Shown here: one piece after another, positions 1 through 6,816 of the stretch
How the letters are laid out: every line of letters starts with the position of its first letter
How positions within the stretch are numbered: position 1 is the stretch's first letter
From: Thermoplasmatota archaeon
GTDB lineage: Archaea > Thermoplasmatota > E2 > DHVEG-1
Length of the DNA stretch: 15,158 nt
Assembly (NCBI GenBank): GCA_030612095.1
Contig: JAUWOO010000025.1
Span: 1-15,158, forward strand
Direction: 5' to 3'
The notes under the pieces: generated by a model
Database searches by the model: none
Seen by the model: only the letters and a program-made list of their open reading frames with translations
What the model was told of the DNA's origin: nothing
Program-made: the position numbers and the translations under genes

Positions 1-1047
1 CAAACCGAAATGTTGTTTCACATCTTTGAATAACACCTCTATCGCCCATCGTTCACCATACAATGCAAGAATTATTTCTGCAGGAAGATCCATAATGTCT
101 GTCAGCAGTTCAAACGGTTTTTCTTTATCTTTATCATATACTCGTATCCATCGAAGCCTGTTTTTCATACCGTTTAATTTGATATATCCATCCACGATAC
201 GTTTCTCATCAACAATTTTTTCCGTATCCTCTGATGGATATAACTCTGCTTTGTTCAAACTATACTTCTTCCGTGGTGTCACAAAGAAGATATCTGCATC
301 ATATAACAGTTGAAAACGGATGTGATCATAATATCCTTTATCCATCACAAAAATAAGTTTAGTACTCCCACATGCTCTCATACTCTGTGTCACTAACTGT
401 TCAAAACTATTGGTTTCATGCACATTAGCATCCGTAATTGTTAAACCAGTAGTTGCATCAGCATTAACACAATGACCAACATTGATTCGTATACCAAATT
501 CTTGTTTTCCAGTAAGCGTACAGAATCCTTTCTTCAGAAAAGGAAACCAACCCTGACTTAACCTTAGAAAACTACCATCAACAGAAATCACAGAGTACTC
601 TTTTAACCGTCCTAGCTTCTCCATGATATCACTAAAATCTTTATGCTGATAAACACCAACTTTCTTCGCTTGCTTTTTCAACAGATTAAACACAGTAATA
701 ACCATGTCGAGATCCATCGCGTTAACATCCCGAGACATCTGAGAACGACTTGGAGAACCATCAGTAAATTTACAGGAAAAACGCAATCCTTGATTAATTT
801 CAAGAGCATCGTGAACTTCATCTACTGAATTCATTCCATAAATATGCATACCGATAATAGAACGAAGTAAGCTTTCAACGGAATGATTTTTCCGATATTT
901 ATCAAGTTCTTTTCGCCAGCAACACTGAATGATTTGATTGTATCCTGTGAGTGTAAAAATCCGTTGTAGACCAGCATATCGTGACATCAAGGAAAAACTA
1001 TTTCTGTCAAGACAACTATTCAATCCTTCAATCGTTTTGTATCCCAT
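1..1047 (-). CDS. IS4-family DDE transposase, 3' end beyond window
   Basis: My translation of the minus strand from the ATG at 1047 gives 349 codons without a stop, running off the window edge. It carries a complete DDE triad for an IS4-type transposase: Asp157 in SVDGSF, Asp236 in FVMDKGYYD, and Glu337 in YGERWAIEVLFKDVK. The last motif fits the IS4 signature Y-x2-R-x3-E-x6-K exactly (Y330, R333, E337, K344). The N-terminal 100 residues resemble the helical DNA-binding part of such enzymes. The frame is intact throughout, so the enzyme may be functional if the missing C-terminus is sound. The start codon follows directly on a hairpin, with no clear ribosome site apart from the hairpin arm itself. 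The exact IS subgroup was not determined. Confidence 0.88.
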   Translation of the reverse strand, partial: MGYKTIEGLNSCLDRNSFSLMSRYAGLQRIFTLTGYNQIIQCCWRKELDKYRKNHSVESLLRSIIGMHIYGMNSVDEVHDALEINQGLRFSCKFTDGSPSRSQMSRDVNAMDLDMVITVFNLLKKQAKKVGVYQHKDFSDIMEKLGRLKEYSVISVDGSFLRLSQGWFPFLKKGFCTLTGKQEFGIRINVGHCVNADATTGLTITDANVHETNSFEQLVTQSMRACGSTKLIFVMDKGYYDHIRFQLLYDADIFFVTPRKKYSLNKAELYPSEDTEKIVDEKRIVDGYIKLNGMKNRLRWIRVYDKDKEKPFELLTDIMDLPAEIILALYGERWAIEVLFKDVKQHFGL

Positions 1048-1071
1048 CCTAGCATCTTTTGCGATGCTAGG
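1048..1071 (-). promoter_or_regulatory. perfect hairpin abutting the transposase start codon
   Basis: The arms CCTAGCATC (1048-1056) and GATGCTAGG (1063-1071) pair perfectly over 9 bp around a 6-nt loop. In the minus-strand mRNA the second arm ends directly before the ATG at 1047. Hairpins sequestering the translation start are known in several IS elements, where they suppress translation from transcripts entering from outside. That role here is inferred from position. Confidence 0.6.
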
Positions 1072-1152
1072 TTGCTGGATACATGTCCTTTTTAATAAAA
1101 CTTAGGGAGAATATTTTAGGAGCACACAGAAAATATTTTTATCTAAAAAAGT

Positions 1153-1338
1153 TTATGCAAGATTAGAGATACGTTCTATTATATATTTGTGTAAAATAGG
1201 AATAAATAAGAAATTACAAAGGAATGTGTACAATATCAAAGAATAAGAGAGAAACTCCAAGAGACACTATCTTTTCCATCTTCTACTGCACACCCATTGA
1301 TATATCGTATGGTTTTTGTGCGGGATGCCAGTCAAAAT
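1153..1338. repeat. direct repeat copy A (tail of beta-helix gene plus its downstream flank)
   Basis: This stretch repeats at 2570-2758 in the same orientation, with a 74-bp stretch (1241-1314 against 2663-2736) that I read as identical base for base. It holds the last 18 or so codons of the beta-helix gene, its TAG stop, and about 130 bp beyond, ending in an AT-rich block with a motif shared by both copies (acgttctattatatattt). The flank between the repeat and the transposase hairpin is AT-rich with nothing else recognisable. Confidence 0.85.
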
Positions 1339-2536
1339 TTATCCACTCTATCGTAAAGACTTTCATTATCTCTAAACTACTAGGGATCATTTTTGGAAAA
1401 ATTCCAAGAGAATCACTCCAATAATTATTCCTAAAATTATCCTTTTTGAAAAACCCATCTTGAATATGAACATATGCATTTCCCCAATATCTTTCAGGGG
1501 CACCGCTCTCCCCATAATTGTCAATGAAATTATTCCTGGTGATAACATTACGATAAGAATATTCGGTTTGGAGACCCGTTGGATTGTTCTTAAAAATCAA
1601 ATTATCAGAGACATAGTTGTTATTGTTTGATAAATCACCCATTAGCTCTATACCACAATGAAATTTCTTTCCTGCTCCATTAAACTGGACAATATTTCCT
1701 GAGATTGTATAATGATAACCATTTTGAATGTTTATTCCTACTTCAGTATTATATTCAACAATATTGTTTATTATTTCATTATAACCATTTTCTACATATG
1801 TTCCAAAACAATTATGGTGAAAATGGTTTTCAGAAATAGTGTTATCACGATTGTTACCGTTCCATCCAACGTGAAATCCAAAATTAAATTGTGATACATT
1901 GTTTCCTAAAATAATATTATTAGATGAATTATCATGTAATGCAATACCAATAGTAAAAGTTTCAGGTTTGTCTTGAGTAATATAATTATTTATAATTTCA
2001 CAATGTGTACATCCATTGAGCTCTATTGCACTATAATGAAGATAAGTAGGTAGTTGAACATCACCAGCATTAAGAATATTATCCTTAATGATGACATTGT
2101 TACATTTATCGATTTTCACAACTGCATCTTCCCAATCTTGATTTATCAGACCTTCACAATTAAGTATAGTAAAATCAGAAATCAAGCATTCATCCGCAAT
2201 AATTCTGATAGGTGTTCCGTCTTTTTGCGCATCAAGTATAGTTGTATTTTTATCTTCACCCTGAAGAATTATGGATTTATCCACCACTAAATTCTCATAA
2301 TAAATCCCACTATAAACAAAAACCGTGTCACCGTTACCAGTTGCATCAACCCCATCCTGAATACGCTGATACGGATGATCCTGTGTTCCATCCCATGGAC
2401 CATCAGTGTTGTCATCATCAACATAGATTGTTTCAATAAGAACTGGTCTCTCAGCTACCATACTTGGGATTATACTTCCAAAAAACAGAACTATTATTAC
2501 AACTGCTAAACTCTTCTTTTCAAAACTACGTTTCAT
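1283..2536 (-). CDS. secreted right-handed beta-helix (PbH1/NosD-like) protein
   Basis: The product is 417 residues from the ATG at 2536. A TTG at 2554 would add six residues, but the ATG puts the basic start MKRSFEKKS directly before a hydrophobic signal segment (about residues 10-25). The mature protein opens with IYVDDDNTDGPWDGTQDHPY, the usual lead-in of secreted archaeal parallel beta-helix proteins. It continues with many N-rich coils (NNYITQ, NNIILGNNVSQ, NTISENHFHHN, NYVSDNLIFKNN) that repeat every 22-25 residues. It ends in a tail, HPAQKPYDISMGVQ, shared with the remnant at 2705. The fold is that of pectin-lyase-like proteins, but no polysaccharide lyase active site can be assigned; a surface or binding role is an inference. 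The stop is TAG. Confidence 0.85.
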   Translation of the reverse strand: MKRSFEKKSLAVVIIVLFFGSIIPSMVAERPVLIETIYVDDDNTDGPWDGTQDHPYQRIQDGVDATGNGDTVFVYSGIYYENLVVDKSIILQGEDKNTTILDAQKDGTPIRIIADECLISDFTILNCEGLINQDWEDAVVKIDKCNNVIIKDNILNAGDVQLPTYLHYSAIELNGCTHCEIINNYITQDKPETFTIGIALHDNSSNNIILGNNVSQFNFGFHVGWNGNNRDNTISENHFHHNCFGTYVENGYNEIINNIVEYNTEVGINIQNGYHYTISGNIVQFNGAGKKFHCGIELMGDLSNNNNYVSDNLIFKNNPTGLQTEYSYRNVITRNNFIDNYGESGAPERYWGNAYVHIQDGFFKKDNFRNNYWSDSLGIFPKMIPSSLEIMKVFTIEWINFDWHPAQKPYDISMGVQ

Positions 2537-2569
2537 TGAATCATTTACTCCCAATATGTGTCCATATTA

Positions 2570-2758
2570 TTATACAAGGATTAGATATATAATACGTTCT
2601 ATTATATATTTGCGCAAAATATGATAAATAAGAAATTACAAGGTAGTATGTACAATATCAATGAATAAGAGAGAAACTCCAAGAGACACTATCTTTTCCA
2701 TCTTCTACTGCACACCCATTGATATATCGTATGGTTCTTGTGCTGGATGTCGATCAAA
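2570..2758. repeat. direct repeat copy B
   Basis: This is the second copy of the repeat at 1153-1338. It covers the last codons of the gene remnant at 2705, its stop codon, and the stretch reaching the promoter of the intact beta-helix gene. Similarity drops abruptly to the right of about 2758 even though the reading frame continues. The conserved unit is therefore the gene tail and downstream DNA rather than the gene body. Confidence 0.85.
2584..2595 (-). promoter_or_regulatory. candidate archaeal TATA box for the beta-helix gene
   Basis: On the minus strand this reads TATTATATATCT, an AT box like those bound by archaeal TBP. It lies about 50 bp before the ATG at 2536, so initiation about 25 bp downstream would leave a leader of roughly 25 nt containing GGGAG. 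It sits inside repeat copy B, and copy A carries a partly degraded version. Confidence 0.4.
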
Positions 2759-2878
2759 AGCAATACTATCAGGGATCACAACGTTCAGGTCTCTATATCC
2801 TAAAATGTTTTTTGGGAATATCCGAAAGATATTGCAAGATAACTGGACAAACCTCTGATTTTCAACTAAATTAGAGCT
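2705..2878 (-). pseudogene. C-terminal remnant of a second beta-helix gene
   Basis: An open frame of 57 codons on the minus strand ends in the same tail as the intact gene: HPAQEPYDISMGVQ followed by TAG. Preceding it are FPKNILGYRDLNVVIPDSI, which keeps the FPK of the intact protein's GIFPKMIP but is otherwise divergent. A TAA lies just upstream, and the frame has no ATG, GTG or TTG that would make a sensible start. The signal peptide and all beta-helix coils are missing. It is best read as the 3' stub of a deleted tandem paralogue. Confidence 0.7.
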
Positions 2879-2915
2879 TTAATATATAATCAATGTCATT
2901 GAATAGTTTCAGGGA

Positions 2916-3060
2916 CCTTATAGCAAGGTTTATAAGGAGAGAACCCTTTATTATTTTGACAGTATAATTTAGATAAAATATAATCTAAATTGTGAAAATA
3001 ATGACCCCAAGAGTACTAGTAATACTCAAGGGGTCTGGAGCGTGATAGTATTAGTATCAC
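2916..3060. repeat. four consecutive inverted repeats upstream of the recombinase gene
   Basis: Within 145 bp there are four dyads. CCTTATA/TATAAGG lies at 2916-2937 (7-bp arms, 8-nt spacer). AATTTAGAT/ATCTAAATT lies at 2966-2991 (9-bp arms, 8-nt spacer). GACCCC-aa-GAGTA/TACTC-aa-GGGGTC lies at 3003-3035 (11 paired bases with an A-A internal bulge, 7-nt loop). GTGATA/TATCAC lies at 3042-3060 (6-bp arms, 7-nt loop). The first overlaps a TTTATAAG that could be a TATA box. Possible roles are a recombination or attachment site for the neighbouring recombinase, an operator array, or folded RNA. None is proven. Confidence 0.6.
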
Positions 3061-4345
3061 AACCCCAAGTGAGAATAAGGAAACAAGTAGTTATAAAGCT
3101 TTTTCTAAAAAACAACTCCAAGAGTTTGTAGAAGTACAGACATGGCTGAGGACAGTATCACCAAGTTCAAGCAAGATTTATCTGAATGCTTTGAAAGATT
3201 TTTGCAGTTGGTGTGAAAAAAGTCCAAAAGAACTGATATTGGAACGTGATAGAGAAAAAGATAATCCAGATCCTAACAAGCGTACAGGGATAAAAAATCT
3301 GATTCTTGATTTTAGAAAACATCTGGAGAAACAAGGTTACGCTCCAAAAACCATTAACTCAAGAGATGGGGCTATTCGTGGTTTCTTTTCAGCAGTGTTG
3401 GGTACAGCTGGGATGATAAATATAGGGAACTATGCCAATAAAGAAGTAAAGATTAGGCATGATCTTATTCCTACCTAGGAAGAACTTAGGAGAATGTTGG
3501 ATGTTTCTGATATTTACACGAAATTCAGTATTGTTTTTCTTGCTCAAACAGGTATGAGACCTGAAGATGCTCTAAAGTTGAATATGGGTCATATTCATAG
3601 AGAACTTAATCTTGGCAATATTCCCCTTGCTATTTGTTTTTTACCTGAGAAGGATAGAAACAGTGGTATTGGCGAGCGTATCACGTTTCTTGGAAGTGAT
3701 GGTGTTGAAATCCTAAAGGAGTATTTAGAATGTAGAAAGATGAAGGGTGAAACAATTACTATGGATAGCCCCTTGTTTGTTGGTAGAACCAGTAAATACA
3801 ATGGAAAAAAGATAATTGGGCTCAGTAAACATAAACTGAACCACACAGTAAAAGAAGCGGCTAAGAAAGCAGGTATCGGCAATGGTAATGGAAAATATGG
3901 GCGAATGAGAACCTATTGTCTCAGGAAGTTTTTCATCACGCAAATGACGAATCATGGTGTAGAAGACAAGATGGTGAATTTCTTTACATGCCATAAGATT
4001 CCTGAGGTTGACCTTGTTTATTGGTCTAGACGTGTGGAAGATCTCAGGGGGATTTATAGGGAACGTGAGAAGTTTTTAAATCCCATTAGCAGCAAACAAG
4101 GCAGACCATCTCCTGAGGAAATTGATCAGAAGATAGAAGAGAAACTCAAGGAGTTTCTAGTTAGCGAAGAATTTGGAGAAGCCTGTCAGAAAGTTTTGAA
4201 AAATGTTCTCCTTAAGGATGAAAGGCAGTATGAAAGTAGGATTGTTGATAGTGAAGAGGAGGTTATCAGGTTGACTAATAGAGGATATGATTGTCAAATG
4301 ATGGGTGTTAACAAGTGGTTGATGAACCGGAAAATCCTTGGGTAA
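3023..4345 (+). pseudogene. tyrosine recombinase (phage-integrase family), interrupted by in-frame TAG
   Basis: One reading frame is open from 3023 to the TAA at 4343-4345, except for a TAG at 3476-3478. The N-terminal part has a SAM-like core-binding domain (TWLRTVSPSSSKIYLNALKD). After the TAG the catalytic domain follows in the same frame: Arg in TGMRPEDAL, the HxxR box as YCLR (first His replaced by Tyr), His in FFTCHK, and the nucleophile Tyr in LRGIYRE. A charged extension of about 85 residues ends in GYDCQMMGVNKWLMNRK. The TAG falls in IPT-stop-EEL, where relatives usually have Lys, so one AAG-to-TAG change would explain it. There is no ATG, GTG or TTG in frame before 3191, and starting at 3191 would cut the core-binding domain. 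It is probably a decayed integrase; suppression of TAG is a weaker alternative. Confidence 0.75.
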
Positions 4346-4346
4346 A

Positions 4347-4365
4347 ACGTACATTTAATGTACGT
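4347..4365. repeat. perfect 9-bp palindrome just after the recombinase stop
   Basis: The arms ACGTACATT (4347-4355) and AATGTACGT (4357-4365) are separated by a single T and begin two bases after the TAA. The short spacer suits a dimeric protein site better than an RNA terminator, though a T-rich stretch follows. It may belong to the recombinase module or to control of the downstream operon. Confidence 0.6.
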
Positions 4366-4403
4366 AAAACTTATTTTTAGGGCAAAGCCGCCTCGACCGA
4401 AAT

Positions 4404-4465
4404 GTTTAAATGTGTTGACGTGTATATACGTATTGACACGTATCAAAGCGTGTATTGACGTGTGT
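4404..4465 (+). promoter_or_regulatory. candidate promoter with three TTGAC-type direct repeats
   Basis: GTTTAAAT at 4404-4411 and TATATA at 4423-4428 are possible TATA boxes for the long operon. Three related 11-mers follow: TTGACGTGTAT (4415), TTGACACGTAT (4433) and TTGACGTGTGT (4455), spaced 18 and 22 bp start to start. Between the last two lies an ACACG/CGTGT dyad (4436-4440 and 4449-4453). Repeated half-sites overlapping the expected start of transcription look like an operator. The ribbon-helix-helix protein at 6589 is a possible ligand, by inference only. Confidence 0.45.
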
Positions 4466-4468
4466 AAT

Positions 4469-5068
4469 ATGGGTAAAGAAAATACAACAAAAAACGCTGC
4501 ACTATTTATCATAATAGCATTTATTTTGGGAGTAATAATTGGATACGCTGTTCACGATAATATATCCCCCATATCTCAATTCGAGGTTGGAGAGAATATT
4601 TTACAGAATTCTGGCTTTGAAAATGGTAGCGACAATAGCCCTTCATATTGGTTTGAAGCAGTGATTCCGGCTGAAAACCTAAGCCTTACATGGGACAATA
4701 AAACAAGATTAAACGGGAGTAGAAGCATAGGTATTTCTAATACACACAATTATAGTGAAACTGTCTGTAATAACTGGGCTCAAACAACAGAAAAGATTCC
4801 AATTGGACATACGCTTGAGCTTTCAGGCTGGATCAAAACCATCGATGCTGAAAGTGTGGTAATGGTTATTCAATGCTGGGATAATGTATATAATATGGTG
4901 GGATTTGGAACTACTCAGACAGCAACTGAAATCAATGGTACAAATGACTGGCAGATGTACAACGCTTCAGTACATGTACCAAATGATACTAGCAATATTG
5001 TAGTCAGACTAACACTCACAGGTACCGGACAAGTATGGTTTGATGATGTTAAGCTAATTGTAAAATAA
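4469..5068 (+). CDS. membrane-anchored jelly-roll protein, CBM4/9-like
   Basis: The product is 199 residues from the ATG at 4469. The frame is open further upstream, but that part reads through the repeated operator-like DNA and gives an unlikely Cys-rich leader. Residues 10-27 form one transmembrane anchor with the bulk predicted outside. The outer part has hallmarks of a carbohydrate-binding beta-sandwich of the CBM4/9 type: opening ENILQNSGFENG, mid-domain LELSGWIKT, a final strand VWFDDVKLIV, and several N-x-S/T sites. It is the first gene of a cluster running to 9332, 19 bp before the next gene. No Shine-Dalgarno sequence is visible, so the mRNA leader may be short. A role in sensing or binding surface glycans is plausible, but the ligand is unknown. 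Confidence 0.7.
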   Translation: MGKENTTKNAALFIIIAFILGVIIGYAVHDNISPISQFEVGENILQNSGFENGSDNSPSYWFEAVIPAENLSLTWDNKTRLNGSRSIGISNTHNYSETVCNNWAQTTEKIPIGHTLELSGWIKTIDAESVVMVIQCWDNVYNMVGFGTTQTATEINGTNDWQMYNASVHVPNDTSNIVVRLTLTGTGQVWFDDVKLIVK

Positions 5069-5087
5069 AAAAGATTGGAGGCGAAAA

Positions 5088-5732
5088 ATGAGAGAAAGGA
5101 GAATTATACCTATTAAATCATTTAAAATTCTGCAGTTTCCTGTTCTAATCCTGATTATACTATGGATATCGAAAATTATTTTTGAAAATATACTGGGAGT
5201 TGGAAGTTATAGAAACGTCTTCAATTTGGGCATACTCACTCTAACTATCATAGTAATTATTGCACTTCTATACATATTTAAGAAAAGAACTGTAAAAATT
5301 ACAAAATTCGAAAAAGAAGAACTTGAAATTAGATGTTCACCATTGATTCTCTGGATTACGGCAATTCTTTTGACATTCGTTGGATGTCTTGGAATTTTAG
5401 GGGGATTTTCACTATATTACAAATATGGAGTTATTGGATTCATACCAGGTATCCTATTTTTTGGAATGGGAATTATTGCATGGTTTGAAAGTTTGACTAA
5501 TAAGATAGTAGTTACTAAAGATGGAATAATATTTAAAGTTCACAAGATTTTTCCATTCCCTGGTATCTATTATCCCTTTAACAATTTAACAAAGATCAAA
5601 ATGAGAGGAAAAGTCATAAATTTGAAACATAAACAAACGTTTTTAGGAGCCAAACGCTTTTTCATATTTGATTCCCCCACTTTTATCAAGGAAATAGAAA
5701 GATATGCTCCGTCTAAATTAGATAAAAATTAA
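5088..5732 (+). CDS. four-helix membrane protein with C-terminal beta-rich domain
   Basis: I do not recognise a named family. The 214-residue product has hydrophobic helices at about 15-33, 46-64, 85-107 and 115-132. A basic loop lies between helices two and three (FKKRTVKITKF). A soluble tail from about 138 alternates strands (NKIVVTKDGIIFKVHKIF, NLTKIKMRGKVINLK) and then a final helix, resembling the PH-like domains found on small prokaryotic membrane proteins. GGAGG lies six bases before the ATG, so the start is secure. Its position between the CBM-like protein and the small membrane and UPF0145 genes suggests an envelope function. Confidence 0.75.
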   Translation: MRERRIIPIKSFKILQFPVLILIILWISKIIFENILGVGSYRNVFNLGILTLTIIVIIALLYIFKKRTVKITKFEKEELEIRCSPLILWITAILLTFVGCLGILGGFSLYYKYGVIGFIPGILFFGMGIIAWFESLTNKIVVTKDGIIFKVHKIFPFPGIYYPFNNLTKIKMRGKVINLKHKQTFLGAKRFFIFDSPTFIKEIERYAPSKLDKN

Positions 5733-5744
5733 AGGAGGTAAAAA

Positions 5745-5981
5745 ATGAACAATGGAAAAACAATAGGAATGGTTCTCTTTGTAGGAGGAACAATCATACT
5801 TATTGCATATGGATTATTCCTAGGTTTCCAAAACATCGAGAGCATAGATTATATAATTGCAATAGGAGCAGGAACCATAATCATTGGAATACTAACCCTG
5901 TTGATATCAATCATAATTGAACAACGTGAAGACACAAAAAAGATGAAAGAAGAAATAAGTAAAGAGGACTTGGAACCATGA
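5745..5981 (+). CDS. small two-helix membrane protein
   Basis: The product is 78 residues, with hydrophobic helices at about 7-28 and 36-61 and then a charged cytoplasmic-type tail (EQREDTKKMKEEISKEDLEP). A near-perfect archaeal ribosome site, GGAGGT, lies five bases before the ATG. The stop overlaps the start of the next gene as ATGA, implying translational coupling with the UPF0145 protein. The family is not recognised. The arrangement suggests it anchors or partners that protein at the membrane. Confidence 0.75.
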   Translation: MNNGKTIGMVLFVGGTIILIAYGLFLGFQNIESIDYIIAIGAGTIIIGILTLLISIIIEQREDTKKMKEEISKEDLEP

Positions 5982-6292
5982 TCATAACAAATACAGATTT
6001 TGTTACTGGAAAAGAAATAAAAGAAATGCTAGGGCTTGTCAAAGGAAATACTATACAGGCAAAAAGCATTGGAAAAGACATTAAAGCAGGATTTAGACAT
6101 ATAGCCGGAGGAGAAATAAAGGAATATACAGAAATGCTTGCTGAATCAAGAGAAATAGCGCTTAAAAGAATGAAAGACAAAGCCGAAAAACAAGGTGCAG
6201 ACGCTGTGATCAATGTTAGATTCATGACCTCGTCAATAATGGGTGGAGCTGCGGAAATACTTGCATATGGAACTGCTGTAAAACTTAAATAA
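5978..6292 (+). CDS. UPF0145 (YbjQ/DUF74) family protein, first copy
   Basis: The 104-residue product matches the YbjQ family along its whole length. It has the TGKEIKEMLGLVKG opening, SIGKDIKAGFRHIAGGE, the helix YTEMLAESREIALKRM, and the closing GADAVINVRFMTSSIMGGAAEILAYGTAV. These proteins form small oligomers; the biochemical function is unknown despite the heavy-metal-binding-domain label sometimes used, and this copy has no cysteine. The start overlaps the previous stop by four bases. A paralogue of exactly the same length lies at 6999, with two zinc ribbons and a small membrane protein between them. Confidence 0.88.
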   Translation: MIITNTDFVTGKEIKEMLGLVKGNTIQAKSIGKDIKAGFRHIAGGEIKEYTEMLAESREIALKRMKDKAEKQGADAVINVRFMTSSIMGGAAEILAYGTAVKLK

Positions 6293-6303
6293 ATCGGTGA
6301 AAA

Positions 6304-6498
6304 ATGGGACTTACAAATACAATCTTGCTTATCTGTGGTGCTATCGCATCCTTATTTGGAATTGCTGCTTTTCTAAATCCAAATTTCGCAAGATGGATCA
6401 ATGCCCCAGGCGGACCCAGATTAAAAGCAGCAATAGCTCTTATCGTAGGAATAATAATTATCATAATTGGTTTAACTATCGAAATACCGCAAGCATGA
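6304..6498 (+). CDS. small two-helix membrane protein, 64 residues
   Basis: Two hydrophobic helices (about 4-23 and 40-59) flank a short polar loop, NPNFARWINAPGGPRLK. GGTGA just upstream is an acceptable ribosome site, and the gap from the UPF0145 gene is 11 bp. The family is not recognised. After the TGA the same frame stays open for 24 more codons to a TAA at 6571. That sense-like tail (NDPGNVNEQVVNDIATWI) may be a lost C-terminus. The 90-bp gap it occupies is the longest in the cluster. Confidence 0.65.
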   Translation: MGLTNTILLICGAIASLFGIAAFLNPNFARWINAPGGPRLKAAIALIVGIIIIIIGLTIEIPQA

Positions 6499-6588
6499 AA
6501 ATCAAACAATGATCCTGGAAACGTAAATGAACAGGTAGTAAATGATATTGCAACGTGGATAAAAAACTTGTAAACGAGATGATAATAA

Positions 6589-6804
6589 ATGAAAAAAGTG
6601 ACAATAACATTAAATGATGAAACCTGGAAATGGTGGAAAGAAAATCCATGGATTAATCTTTCACAGCTTGCAGAACGAGAACTAAATAGAATCCGCATGC
6701 TAGAAGAGCGAGTACTTGGAACCTGCCCAGAATGTGGAAACCCCAAGCTACGATTTGATGGTAAAATATATCGTTGCGCTAAATGTGGATATGAATACAA
6801 ATAG
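6589..6804 (+). CDS. ribbon-helix-helix plus zinc-ribbon protein, likely DNA-binding regulator
   Basis: The 71-residue product has two parts. Residues 1-37 (strand KVTITLNDE, then two helices ending NLSQLAERELNRI) have the pattern of a ribbon-helix-helix DNA-binding domain. Residues 46-66 form a zinc ribbon with Cys46, Cys49, Cys63 and Cys66 (CPECG and CAKCG). RHH proteins bind DNA as dimers on repeated short sites, and the cluster has three related repeats upstream of its first gene, so autoregulation is an attractive inference. The ribosome site is weak (GAGATGAT). The TAG stop is backed by a TGA two codons later. An alternative is a non-DNA-binding zinc ribbon adaptor. Confidence 0.7.
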   Translation: MKKVTITLNDETWKWWKENPWINLSQLAERELNRIRMLEERVLGTCPECGNPKLRFDGKIYRCAKCGYEYK

Positions 6805-6816
6805 AGGTGAAATATT

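Larger units (their letters stand above)
1..1150 (-). mobile_element. IS4-type insertion sequence, partial (left side cut by window edge)
   Basis: This is the 5' part of an insertion sequence whose only visible gene is the DDE transposase. The outer end on this side should lie between the hairpin at 1048-1071 and about 1153, where DNA homologous to a repeat at 2570 begins. The other end is outside the window, so terminal inverted repeats and a target duplication cannot be compared and the boundary given is approximate. The element sits beside the downstream flank of the beta-helix gene, where another paralogue might once have stood. Confidence 0.6.

Noticed and set aside
2661..2858. Plus-strand frames at 1224 and 2661 with near-identical first 30 residues, looking like paired small genes
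   Set aside because: They are the antisense reading of the duplicated beta-helix gene tail. The identity comes from the DNA repeat.
2916..3060. CRISPR array or tRNA gene
   Set aside because: The dyads differ from each other, there are no regularly spaced identical repeats, and no cloverleaf can be drawn.
3476..3478. Pyrrolysine codon in the integrase
   Set aside because: No pyl genes are in the window, and TAG ends two other genes here, so recoding is not supported beyond a note to check.
4358..4468. Upstream extension of the CBM-like gene to an ATG at 4358
   Set aside because: It would translate the repeated TTGAC region and the candidate TATA box into a basic, Cys-rich leader before a normal membrane anchor. 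The ATG at 4469 is more natural.
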